The notes beneath the pieces are model-generated. The model ran no database searches and was not told the DNA's origin. It worked only from the letters and a program-made list of their open reading frames with translations. The position numbers and the translations under genes are program-made. Below are positions 1 through 5,623 of a DNA stretch of 5,623 bases, one piece after another (position 1 is the stretch's first letter; every line of letters starts with the position of its first letter). The DNA comes from DASRVA01 sp035687745. GTDB lineage: Bacteria > Gemmatimonadota > Gemmatimonadetes > JACCXV01 > JAHWKZ01. The stretch spans positions 1 to 5,623 of the forward strand of contig DASRVA010000179.1 in the NCBI GenBank assembly GCA_035687745.1. The letters run 5' to 3'.

Positions 1-2496
1 GACCTCGTCGCCCCTGACCGCGAACTGGACGTTCATGAGCCCGCGGACCCCGAGCTCCGTCCCGAGCCGCCGCGTCTGCTCGCGGAGCGCGGCTTCGATC
101 CGGGGATCCAGGTCGGGCGGCGGGAGGATGCAGGTCGAGTCGCCGCTGTGGATGCCGGCCTCCTCGATGTGTTGCATGATCGCGCCGATCACGACCCGCT
201 CGCCGTCGGCGATGGCGTCGACATCGAACTCGGTGGCGCCCTCGAGGAACTCGTCGATCAGGACGGGCCCTTCCTCCGAGACGCGCAGGACGGTCCCCAG
301 GATCCGCTCGAGCGCGGCCTCGTCCCGGACGACGACCATGCCACGGCCGCCCAGCACATAGGAGGGCCGGAGGAGAACCGGATAGCCGACCCGCGCGGCC
401 TCGCGTCGGGCTTCCGCGGCGGTCCGCGCGATCCCCGAGCTCGGCTGGCGCATCCCGAGCCTGGTGAGGAGCCGTCCGAACCGGTCCCGGTCCTCGCACC
501 GGTCGATGGCGTCGGGCGAAGTGCCGATGATGCGGGCCCCGGCCTCGTCCAGCCGGCGAGCCAGCTTGAGGGGCGTCTGGCCGCCGTACTGGACCAGGAT
601 CCCGTCCGGCCGCTCCTTCTCCACGATCGCCTTGACGTCCTCGAACGTGAGCGGCTCGAAGTAGAGTCGATCGCTGATGTCGTAGTCGGTGGAAACCGTC
701 TCCGGGTTGCAGTTCACCATGATCACCCGGTGTCCGATCTCGCGCAGCGCGAAGGCCGCCTGGACGCAGCAGTAGTCGAACTCGATCCCCTGTCCGATCC
801 GGTTCGGTCCCCCGCCGAGGATGAGGACCTTGGGCCCGTCGAGCGGGACCGCCTCGTCACCCGGATCGTAGGTCGAGTAGAAGTACGGGGTCCTTGCCTC
901 GAACTCGCCGCCGCAGGTGTCCACGACCTTGAAGGCGGGCCGGACGCCGGCCCGCTCGCGGGAGGCGGTCACTGCCGGCTCGGTCAGGCCCCAGCGGCGG
1001 GCAAGACGGGCATCCGAGAACCCCTCCCCCTTGAGCCGTCGCCAGCCCCGCTCGTCCGCGGGCGGACCCTCCTCCCCGGCCGCCACGTCGAGCGCGGCCA
1101 GTCGCGCCATCTGGCTCAGGAACCATGGATCGATGTCGGTCTCCACCCTCAGCCGTTCGACCGGCCAGCCCCGCCGGAGCGCTTCGGCGACCAGGAGGAT
1201 CCGGATCGCGCTCGGCGATTCGAGCCGCTCCGCCAGCTCGGCCTCGTCGAGAGCCGCCCACTCCGCGCCGAAGAGGCCGGTGGTCCCGGTCTCGAGTCCC
1301 CGGAGCCCCTTCTGGAGGGCCTCGCCGAACGTGCGGCCGATCGCCATCGTCTCGCCGACCGATTTCATGGCCGTCGTCAGCCGCGAATCCGAGCCCGGAA
1401 ACTTGGCGAAGTCGAAGCGCGGCACCTTGGCCACCACGTAGTCGAGGGTCGGCTCGAACGAGGCCGGCGTCGTCCCGGTGATGTCGTTGACGATCTCGTC
1501 CAGCGTGTAGCCGACCGCCAGCCGCGCCGCGATCTTGGCGATCGGAAAGCCGGTCGCCTTCGAAGCCAGCGCGCTCGAGCGCGAGACCCGCGGGTTCATC
1601 TCGATCACGACCTGGCGGCCGGTCGTCGGGTCCACCGCGAACTGGATGTTGGAGCCGCCGGTCTCGACGCCGACCAGGCGGATCACCCGGAACGCGGTGT
1701 TCCGCATCTCCTGATATTCGCGGTCGCTCAAGGTCTGCTGCGGGGCGACGGTGATCGAATCCCCCGTATGCACCCCCATCGGGTCCAGGTTCTCGATCGA
1801 GCAGACGACGACGCAGTTGTCGGCCCTGTCCCGCATCACCTCGAGCTCGAACTCCTTCCAACCGAGGACGCTCTCCTCGATCAGGATCTCGCCGATCGGG
1901 CTCGCCCGGAGCCCGGCCGCGACCATCGGCTCGAGCTCCTCGCTCGTCGTCGCGACGCCCCCGCCCGCGCCGCCCAGCGTGTAGGCCGGGCGGAGAATGA
2001 CCGGGAAGCCGGTGATTGCAACCACACGCTCGGCCTCGTCCACCGACCGGGCGAAGCCGCCCCGCGGGACCGCGATCTCGTTCTCGATCATGAGCGCCTG
2101 GAACCGCTCGCGGTCCTCGGCCCGCTCGATCGCCTCCAGGCGAGCCCCGATCAGCTCGACCCCGTACTCGTCGAGGATCCCGGCCAGGGCGAGCTCGCGC
2201 GCCAGGTTGAGCGCCGTCTGGCCGCCCAGGGTCGGCAGCAGGGCCTGGGGGCGCTCGCGCTCGATCACCCGGCGACAGGTGTCGACGGTCAGCGGCTCGA
2301 GGTAGACCCGATCGGCCGACGCCGGATCGGTCATGATCGTGGCCGGGTTCGAGTTGACGAGGACGACCCGGTACCCCTCGTCGGCCAGCGCGCGGCAGGC
2401 CTGGGTGCCGGAGTAGTCGAACTCGCACGCCTGGCCGATCACGATCGGCCCCGACCCGATCAGCAGGATGGTCTCGAGGTCGTCCCGGCGCGGCAT
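1..2496 (-). CDS. carB: Carbamoyl phosphate synthetase large subunit, partial (C-terminus off the left edge)
   Basis: CarB makes carbamoyl phosphate from bicarbonate, ammonia delivered by CarA, and two ATP, in the cytosol, for pyrimidine and arginine synthesis. The frame is open for 832 codons from the ATG at 2496 to the window edge. Residue numbering matches E. coli CarB in the first half: R129, R169 followed by a GGAGGG glycine loop (175-180), E215 in WKEFELEV, and E299/N301 in VIEMNPR. A linker/oligomerisation region (about 400-552) follows. The second ATP-grasp half begins near K556 with ILGGGPNRIGQGIEFDY and has R710 in LLRPSYVLGGRG. The last visible residues, GLMNVQFAV plus a few, match about position 835 of E. 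coli. The end of this half and the MGS-like allosteric domain, roughly 240 residues, lie outside. The start is supported by GGAAGG in the carA 3' end, about 7 bases upstream. No frameshift or lost key residue was seen. Confidence 0.97.
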   Translation of the reverse strand, partial: MPRRDDLETILLIGSGPIVIGQACEFDYSGTQACRALADEGYRVVLVNSNPATIMTDPASADRVYLEPLTVDTCRRVIERERPQALLPTLGGQTALNLARELALAGILDEYGVELIGARLEAIERAEDRERFQALMIENEIAVPRGGFARSVDEAERVVAITGFPVILRPAYTLGGAGGGVATTSEELEPMVAAGLRASPIGEILIEESVLGWKEFELEVMRDRADNCVVVCSIENLDPMGVHTGDSITVAPQQTLSDREYQEMRNTAFRVIRLVGVETGGSNIQFAVDPTTGRQVVIEMNPRVSRSSALASKATGFPIAKIAARLAVGYTLDEIVNDITGTTPASFEPTLDYVVAKVPRFDFAKFPGSDSRLTTAMKSVGETMAIGRTFGEALQKGLRGLETGTTGLFGAEWAALDEAELAERLESPSAIRILLVAEALRRGWPVERLRVETDIDPWFLSQMARLAALDVAAGEEGPPADERGWRRLKGEGFSDARLARRWGLTEPAVTASRERAGVRPAFKVVDTCGGEFEARTPYFYSTYDPGDEAVPLDGPKVLILGGGPNRIGQGIEFDYCCVQAAFALREIGHRVIMVNCNPETVSTDYDISDRLYFEPLTFEDVKAIVEKERPDGILVQYGGQTPLKLARRLDEAGARIIGTSPDAIDRCEDRDRFGRLLTRLGMRQPSSGIARTAAEARREAARVGYPVLLRPSYVLGGRGMVVVRDEAALERILGTVLRVSEEGPVLIDEFLEGATEFDVDAIADGERVVIGAIMQHIEEAGIHSGDSTCILPPPDLDPRIEAALREQTRRLGTELGVRGLMNVQFAVRGDEV

Positions 2497-3621
2497 CTAC
2501 GCGCCTTCCCGCATCGCCGCCACGAATGCCTCGATGTGGTGGAGGGCGTCGTGCGGCCCGGGCGCCGCCTCGGGGTGGTACTGGACCGCGAAGAGCGGGC
2601 GCTCACGGTGGGCGAACCCCTCGACGGTGCCGTCGTAGAGGTTGACGTGCGTGACGTCGAGCCCGGGCGCGCCGGCGACCACGCGCCCCTTCCCCTCCCG
2701 GACCGCGAAGCCGTGGTTGTGGCTCGTGATGTCGATCTCTCCGGTCCGGACGTCCTGGACGGGGTGGTTTCCCCCGTGGTGGCCGAACTTGAGCTTGTAG
2801 GTCTCGCCGCCGTGAGCGAGGGCCAGGAGCTGGTGGCCGAGGCAGATCCCGAAGGTCGGGAGCTCAGGCGCGCGGCGGGACAGCTCGGCCAGGGTCCGGA
2901 TCGCGCCCCGGACGGCCGCCGGATCGCCGGGGCCGTTGGAGACGAAGACGCCGTCCGGCGCGAGCGCGAGGACCTCGTCCGCCGAGGTCCCCCCCGGGAG
3001 GCGGACCACGCGGCATCCCTCGGCGTCCAGTCGCCGGACGATGTTCTGCTTCATCCCGAGATCCAGCGCCGCCACCGTCAGGGCACCCCGGCCCTCGGTC
3101 GTGGCCGCCGGCGGCATGACCAGGGTCGCCAGGTCGAGCCCCTCCATGACCGGTATCGAGCGCGCCTGCTCGACCGCCTCGTCGACGCCCACGGTCTCGC
3201 TCGTGACGATTCCGCGCAGGGCTCCCCGGTCTCGCAGGTGAAGGGTCAGGGCACGGGTGTCGATGCCATCGACGGCGACGACCCCGTGCCGCTCGAGGTA
3301 GGCCGGGAGGGACTCTATCGCCTGCCAGTTGGAGGGCTCCCCGACGCAGGTCCGCATGACGAACCCGGCCACCCGCGGCCGCGGTGACTCGCCGTCGGTC
3401 GCGGTGATCCCGTAGTTCCCGATCAGCGGGTAGGTCATGACGACAACCTGCCGCGTGTAGGAGGGGTCGGTCAGGACCTCCTGGTAGCCCGACATGCAGG
3501 TGTTGAAGACGAACTCGCCGGCGGCGGTGCCGGCCGCGCCGGCCAGCCGGCCACGCGCGTGCCAGCCGTCCTCGAGCACCACCAGGGCGCTGGGCCTTTT
3601 CATGGGACGCTCGGGGCTCAT
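2497..3621 (-). CDS. carA: Carbamoyl phosphate synthetase small (glutaminase) subunit
   Basis: CarA hydrolyses glutamine and channels the ammonia to CarB. From the ATG at 3621 it has 374 residues, close to the 382 of E. coli. The N-terminal half carries the CarA-specific domain (ALVVLEDG, FNTCMSGYQEVLTDPSY, GNYGI, DGIDTRALTLHLRD). The C-terminal half is a class I glutamine amidotransferase: SNGPGDP, nucleophile C260 in GICLGHQLLALA, KFGHHGGNHPV, HNHGFAV, and H349/E351 in QYHPEAAPGPHD. All triad residues are present. Three starts are possible: TTG 3627, ATG 3621 and ATG 3603. I prefer 3621 because it overlaps the stop of the leader frame (ATGA), which suits translational coupling. ATG 3603 (MKRPSALVVLEDG) lines up best with the E. 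coli N-terminus and has only a weak GAG ahead. No free ribosome-binding site precedes 3621; the nearest GGAG is buried in the terminator stem 14 bases away. The TAG stop directly abuts the carB ATG. Confidence 0.96.
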   Translation of the reverse strand: MSPERPMKRPSALVVLEDGWHARGRLAGAAGTAAGEFVFNTCMSGYQEVLTDPSYTRQVVVMTYPLIGNYGITATDGESPRPRVAGFVMRTCVGEPSNWQAIESLPAYLERHGVVAVDGIDTRALTLHLRDRGALRGIVTSETVGVDEAVEQARSIPVMEGLDLATLVMPPAATTEGRGALTVAALDLGMKQNIVRRLDAEGCRVVRLPGGTSADEVLALAPDGVFVSNGPGDPAAVRGAIRTLAELSRRAPELPTFGICLGHQLLALAHGGETYKLKFGHHGGNHPVQDVRTGEIDITSHNHGFAVREGKGRVVAGAPGLDVTHVNLYDGTVEGFAHRERPLFAVQYHPEAAPGPHDALHHIEAFVAAMREGA

Positions 3622-3683
3622 GGGCAAAAAAAAGTCTCCGCCGGGCGGAGACAGGCAGGCGTACGACGGCAGGCCATCTTCAT
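3618..3683 (-). CDS. Putative 21-residue attenuator leader peptide ahead of carA
   Basis: A short open frame begins at ATG 3683 (MKMACRR...) and ends with TGA at 3620-3618, giving 21 residues. AAGGA (3695-3691) lies 7 bases before the ATG, an excellent ribosome-binding site. That site is also the 3' strand of the PyrR hairpin. The codons run through the whole terminator: the T-tract is read as part of ACT TTT TTT TGC. The stop overlaps the carA ATG at 3621 (ATGA). By its position it looks like a regulatory frame rather than a functional peptide. Translating it would keep the terminator from folding and deliver ribosomes to carA. A comparable role is known for the E. coli pyrBI leader peptide, and I recall a PyrR-blocked leader frame being proposed for the Thermus pyr operon. 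The frame is directly seen; translation and function are inferred. An in-frame second ATG at 3677 could also serve. Confidence 0.62.
   Translation of the reverse strand: MKMACRRTPACLRPAETFFCP
3626..3652 (-). terminator. Intrinsic terminator (attenuator) just before the carA start
   Basis: On the minus strand GTCTCCGC (3652-3645) and GCGGAGAC (3641-3634) form a perfect 8-bp stem with a 3-base loop, followed at once by eight T (3633-3626). The T-run faces carA; the opposite strand has A there and no following T-tract, so it is one-directional. It ends four bases before the carA ATG (3621), leaving no room for a conventional carA promoter downstream. It is therefore best read as a conditional attenuator. 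It would also stop readthrough transcripts from plsC. The 3' stem contains GGAG, so the fold also masks a distant ribosome-binding sequence for carA. Confidence 0.88.
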
Positions 3684-3686
3684 CGG

Positions 3687-3731
3687 CGCGTCCTTCCGGG
3701 CCTCACGGGACCACGAATTAAAGGAAGCGCG
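3687..3731 (-). promoter_or_regulatory. PyrR-binding hairpin in the carAB leader RNA
   Basis: Read on the minus strand, the loop segment at 3710-3700 is TCCCGTGAGGC, an exact fit to the PyrR recognition consensus UCCNGNGAGGC. The upper stem is GGTC (3712-3709) with GGCC (3702-3699), closing the hexaloop CCGTGA. Below an internal loop, TCCTT (3725-3721) pairs with AAGGA (3695-3691), and CGCG (3731-3728) pairs with CGCG (3690-3687) across a 2-base bulge. The order TCCTTTAA, loop, GGAAGGA matches the known Bacillus pyr binding loops. In that family PyrR, with UMP bound, holds this hairpin closed and lowers expression of pyrimidine genes. Here closure would also hide the leader ribosome-binding site. 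A pyrR gene is not in the window and must act from elsewhere. Confidence 0.85.
3691..3695 (-). promoter_or_regulatory. Ribosome-binding site of the leader frame, sequestered in the PyrR hairpin
   Basis: AAGGA (within GGAAGGA) sits 7 bases before the leader ATG at 3683 and pairs with TCCTT at 3725-3721 in the folded hairpin. It is the only strong ribosome-binding sequence between plsC and carA, so it probably decides translation entry into this stretch. Confidence 0.65.
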
Positions 3732-3734
3732 GGG

Positions 3735-3763
3735 AACCTACCCACGGGAGGACGGCGCGGCAA
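3735..3763 (-). promoter_or_regulatory. Candidate sigma70-type promoter for carAB, overlapping the plsC stop
   Basis: TTGCCG (3763-3758), a 17-base spacer and TAGGTT (3740-3735) give four and three matches to the -35 and -10 consensus. The key TA...T positions of the -10 box are kept. Transcription would begin around 3728-3731, at the 5' base of the PyrR hairpin. The -10 box includes the plsC TAG. Because the match is modest and the genome GC-rich, this is only a candidate; carAB could instead be read from a promoter further upstream. Confidence 0.3.
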
Positions 3764-4463
3764 CCGGCCGCTCGAGCGTCTCGATCGCGTGCCGGACCTC
3801 GGCCATGAGCGCGTCCCGTGCCGCCGACCCTCGGCCCGCGGTCGGGATCGGCCGCCCCAGACGGACCCGGATCCGGCCCCGCCCGACCTTGAGCGAGCCC
3901 TTCGGCATGATCCGCTCGCTCCCCAGGATCGCGATCGGCACGACCGGCACACCCGCCTCGAGGGCGAGGACGAACCCGCCCTTCTTGAACGGGAGGAGGC
4001 CTTCGCCGGGACCACGCGTGCCCTCGGGGAAGACCAGCACGCTGATCCCCTCGCGCACCTTGCGGGCCGCCTCGCCGAGGCTCCGGATCGCGCTCTCCCG
4101 GTTCGACCGGTCGATCGGGATGAAGCCGCACATCCAGAGCGCCCAGCCGAAGATCGGGATGAAGAAGAGCTCGCGCTTGGCCACCATCCGGAGCGAATGC
4201 CGGGTGGCCAGGAACAGCGCGAAGATGTCGAACACCGAGCGGTGGCTCGACATGAAGAGGAAGGGGCGATCGGGGTCGAGCTCGGTTTCCCGCTCGACCT
4301 CGAGCGGGATCGAGAGGCCGCCGAGGATCATCCCCGACCAGATCCTGGCGAACTTGAGGTAGAGCTCGCCCTTGGGGCTGACCGGCCAGGTCACGAGACC
4401 CAGCGTCGACCAGAAGAGGGTCAGGGCGACCCCCAGGGTCCACGCGTAGGCGGTCCGCAGCAC
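3738..4463 (-). CDS. plsC: 1-acyl-sn-glycerol-3-phosphate acyltransferase (PlsC/LPLAT family)
   Basis: This 241-residue protein has the four acyltransferase motifs in order. Motif I is SSHRSVFD (H74 and D79, the HX4D catalytic pair). Motif II is GFIPIDR (113-119), motif III VFPEGTRG (144-151), and motif IV VPVVPIA (172-178). An N-terminal hydrophobic stretch (about residues 5-27) should anchor it in the inner membrane. The family transfers a fatty acyl chain to the 2-position of lysophosphatidic acid, giving phosphatidic acid for membrane lipids; the exact acyl acceptor cannot be read from sequence. Motif I has Ser where Asn usually precedes the His, a tolerated variation. The start is GTG 4463; GAGG overlapping the upstream TGA lies about 10 bases before it. 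Only 12 bases separate it from the lipoprotein gene upstream, so the two are probably co-transcribed. The carAB leader starts about 7 bases after its TAG. Confidence 0.9.
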   Translation of the reverse strand: MLRTAYAWTLGVALTLFWSTLGLVTWPVSPKGELYLKFARIWSGMILGGLSIPLEVERETELDPDRPFLFMSSHRSVFDIFALFLATRHSLRMVAKRELFFIPIFGWALWMCGFIPIDRSNRESAIRSLGEAARKVREGISVLVFPEGTRGPGEGLLPFKKGGFVLALEAGVPVVPIAILGSERIMPKGSLKVGRGRIRVRLGRPIPTAGRGSAARDALMAEVRHAIETLERPVAAPSSRG

Positions 4464-4475
4464 GGGGAAGCCGCC

Positions 4476-4799
4476 TCAGGACGAGACGTCGCTGATCTCG
4501 ACGATCGTCCCGTCGTCGCCGAAGATGATCATCGTCTTGGCGGCGATCCGTCCCTGGGCGTCGTAGCTGTAGTAGGTCCACCGCTCGAGGCCGCCGTCCA
4601 TCGTGACCCGGATCCGGGGCTCCCCGAGCTTGTTCCTGACCTCATCCTTGGACATGCCCGCCTGAAGCGCGGCCACGGCCGTCTTCTGGACGGCGGCGCT
4701 GTCGACCGTGTCGACGGCGCCCTCGGGTTCGTTGCCCTCTCCGCAGCCCAAGGTCAGGGCGGCAGCCAGGAACCACGCGGCCGGGACACGGATCTTCAT
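4476..4799 (-). CDS. BamE/SmpA-OmlA-like small lipoprotein
   Basis: The 107-residue product begins with a lipoprotein-type signal: MKIR, a hydrophobic run, then LTLGC with C19 as the likely lipidated residue. The -3 position is Thr, so the lipobox (TLGC) is slightly off consensus. After an acidic linker (20-35) comes the BamE/SmpA-like fold: an alpha-helical start with GMSKDEVRNKLGEP (48-61), then predicted beta strands around RWTYYSYD (73-80), KTMIIFGDDGTIVEI (88-102). BamE is an accessory lipoprotein of the outer-membrane protein assembly machine, but many paralogues of this fold exist, so the role is unproven. The ATG at 4799 is preceded by GAGAGGAAG with good spacing. The 94 bases between it and the receptor stop upstream hold no clear terminator or promoter that I can see. 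plsC follows after 12 bases. Confidence 0.75.
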   Translation of the reverse strand: MKIRVPAAWFLAAALTLGCGEGNEPEGAVDTVDSAAVQKTAVAALQAGMSKDEVRNKLGEPRIRVTMDGGLERWTYYSYDAQGRIAAKTMIIFGDDGTIVEISDVSS

Positions 4800-4893
4800 C
4801 GTCTTCCTCTCGTGCAGGAGGTCGAAATCGTGCGATGGGGACGACGGGGATGAAGTTAGCGGGACGATCCGGGGCGGGGCTAGGCCGACGTCT

Positions 4894-5623
4894 TCAGTTC
4901 CGGAACCGCCAGTTGATGCCGAAGTACCCCTCCCGTCCCGGCAGGAAGAACGCCTCCTCGGTCCGGTAGCTGAGCCCGCCCACGTTCTTGAACGAGACGA
5001 AGATCGTGAAGTTGATGATCGTCCCCTGGAGGAGGACGTCGGTGGCGAAGTAGGAGGGGAGCGCCTCGCCGTCGATCGTCGTCCGCTCGCCGCTGTAGCG
5101 CCCGGTCAGGCGGGCCTCGACCAGGAGGTCGCGGCTCGGGAAGAACCGGCGGGCGTAGCGGAGCTGGCCCAGGGCTTGGGTCTCGGGCAGGTACGGAAGC
5201 CGCTCCCCGGTGTCCTCCACCTCTACCGTCGTCCGGCGCGCGACCACCCGGCCGCGGAGCCCCCACGGGAGGGGGAACGCGATCTCGCCCTCGACCCCCG
5301 ATGCCGACAGGTCCAGGGCGTCGAACGTGTTGAACCCCGCCTCTCCCAGGCGGACTCCTTCCGCCAGCGGGTCGAAGGCGACCCACGCCGTCGGCGGAAG
5401 CCAGACGAAGGCGCCGTCCGCGTCGGCCGACCACGCCCGCGCGGCGGCCCGCCACCCCTCGCCCCCGTAGACGACCTCGCCGCGCACTTCCCGCCAGGCC
5501 TCGAGGGCGGTCGGGTCGGCGGGGCGGCCGGGATGGACCTCCACCTCCGCCTCGGCGAGCGTCCAGAGGAGAGCCATCTCGGGGAAGTCCGGGGGGCGGA
5601 CCGCGCGACCCGCGCCCAGCGAG
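4894..5623 (-). CDS. TonB-dependent receptor-type outer-membrane beta-barrel, C-terminal part
   Basis: The frame is open from the right edge to TGA 4896-4894, about 243 residues; no start lies in the window and the ATG at 5577 is internal. The first visible residues (GRAVRPPDFPEMALLW) resemble the RAP...E(L/M) segment common in receptor barrels just before the LKPE-like strand, here VHPGRPADPTALEAWR. After that come alternating strands rich in aromatic and charged residues (GWRAAARAW, GAFVWLPP, GEIAFPLPWGLRGRVVARR, LLVEARLTGRYSG, ATDVLLQGTIINFTIFVSFKNV). It ends GYFGINWRFRN, a typical final barrel strand, although the last residue is Asn rather than Phe. Such receptors import siderophores, cobalamin or glycans using TonB energy. 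The plug domain and ligand are outside view, so the substrate is unknown; a non-TonB barrel is a less likely alternative. Confidence 0.7.
   Translation of the reverse strand, partial: SLGAGRAVRPPDFPEMALLWTLAEAEVEVHPGRPADPTALEAWREVRGEVVYGGEGWRAAARAWSADADGAFVWLPPTAWVAFDPLAEGVRLGEAGFNTFDALDLSASGVEGEIAFPLPWGLRGRVVARRTTVEVEDTGERLPYLPETQALGQLRYARRFFPSRDLLVEARLTGRYSGERTTIDGEALPSYFATDVLLQGTIINFTIFVSFKNVGGLSYRTEEAFFLPGREGYFGINWRFRN

Noticed and set aside
857..2428. A minus-strand open frame of 523 codons within carB in another frame
   Set aside because: It overlaps intact CarB motifs and its translation is Arg/Gly/Ala/Pro-rich without family features; a GC-rich shadow.
148..3387. A plus-strand open frame of 1079 codons, antisense to carB and carA
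   Set aside because: It is codon-aligned with carA and carB, which share one frame because they abut. Antisense stops there would need TTA, CTA or TCA codons in the sense genes, and these are nearly absent at this GC content. Its product is a low-complexity Arg/Asp/Leu/Pro/Gly mixture with no recognisable family, whereas the minus strand encodes full CarA/CarB motifs.
3717..3722. TTTAAT as a -10 promoter box for carA
   Set aside because: These bases lie between the TCCTT strand and the loop of the PyrR hairpin; starting transcription downstream would remove the lower stem. No matching -35 element lies 17 bases upstream (GTGGGT).
3789..4853. A plus-strand open frame of 354 codons antisense to plsC and the lipoprotein gene
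   Set aside because: It is codon-aligned antisense to two recognised genes that share a frame, and is open for the same codon-usage reason; no family resemblance.
4800..4893. Possible terminator or promoter between the receptor and the lipoprotein gene
   Set aside because: Apart from the lipoprotein ribosome-binding site, I found no inverted repeat with a T-tract and no convincing -35/-10 pair; TAACTT has no partner at the right spacing.
1..5623. CRISPR arrays, tRNA/rRNA genes, insertion sequences or phage genes
   Set aside because: No direct-repeat arrays, cloverleaf-like segments, transposase motifs or terminal inverted repeats were seen; nearly all bases belong to recognised genes.

Overview
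The window is GC-rich (by eye well above 65% GC) and every gene I can support lies on the minus strand. It reads, in transcription order from the right edge, as: the C-terminal part of a TonB-dependent outer-membrane receptor (5623 down to 4894, 5' end outside the window); a small BamE/SmpA-like lipoprotein (4799-4476); a PlsC-type 1-acylglycerol-3-phosphate acyltransferase (4463-3738); a compact regulatory leader (about 3763-3618); carA, the glutaminase subunit of carbamoyl phosphate synthetase (3621-2497); and carB, the large synthetase subunit (2496 down to 1, C-terminal end outside the window).

The outer-membrane receptor, the BamE-like lipoprotein and the outer-membrane-style signals point to a diderm (Gram-negative type) bacterium. 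The codon use avoids A/T-ending codons, so long antisense reading frames stay open. The receptor end and the BamE-like protein do not look like standard gammaproteobacterial ones, and the pyrimidine leader is of the PyrR type, which gammaproteobacteria do not use for carAB. A GC-rich, deeper-branching diderm lineage (for example Gemmatimonadota, Eisenbacteria or Deinococcota-like) is a guess; nothing here fixes the taxon.

The most informative part is the roughly 120 bases between plsC and carA. The RNA contains a PyrR-binding hairpin: the loop TCCCGTGAGGC fits the PyrR loop consensus UCCNGNGAGGC, and it is flanked by a TCCTT...AAGGA lower stem as in Bacillus pyr leaders. Downstream lies a perfect 8-bp GC-rich hairpin followed by eight T, a textbook intrinsic terminator ending only four bases before the carA ATG. 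Between and across them runs a 21-codon open frame. Its AAGGA ribosome-binding site forms the 3' strand of the PyrR hairpin, its codons run through the terminator, and its TGA overlaps the carA ATG (ATGA). The inferred logic is that PyrR with UMP closes the hairpin, hides the leader ribosome-binding site and lets the terminator form. Without PyrR, a ribosome follows the polymerase through the terminator region and hands over to carA.

carA and carB abut with no spacer (TAG followed directly by ATG) and lie in the same reading frame. Together they supply carbamoyl phosphate for pyrimidines and arginine. The upstream genes concern the cell envelope (outer-membrane receptor, assembly lipoprotein, phosphatidic acid synthesis). 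The lipoprotein and plsC are 12 bases apart and probably co-transcribed; the carAB leader begins within about 10 bases of the plsC stop.
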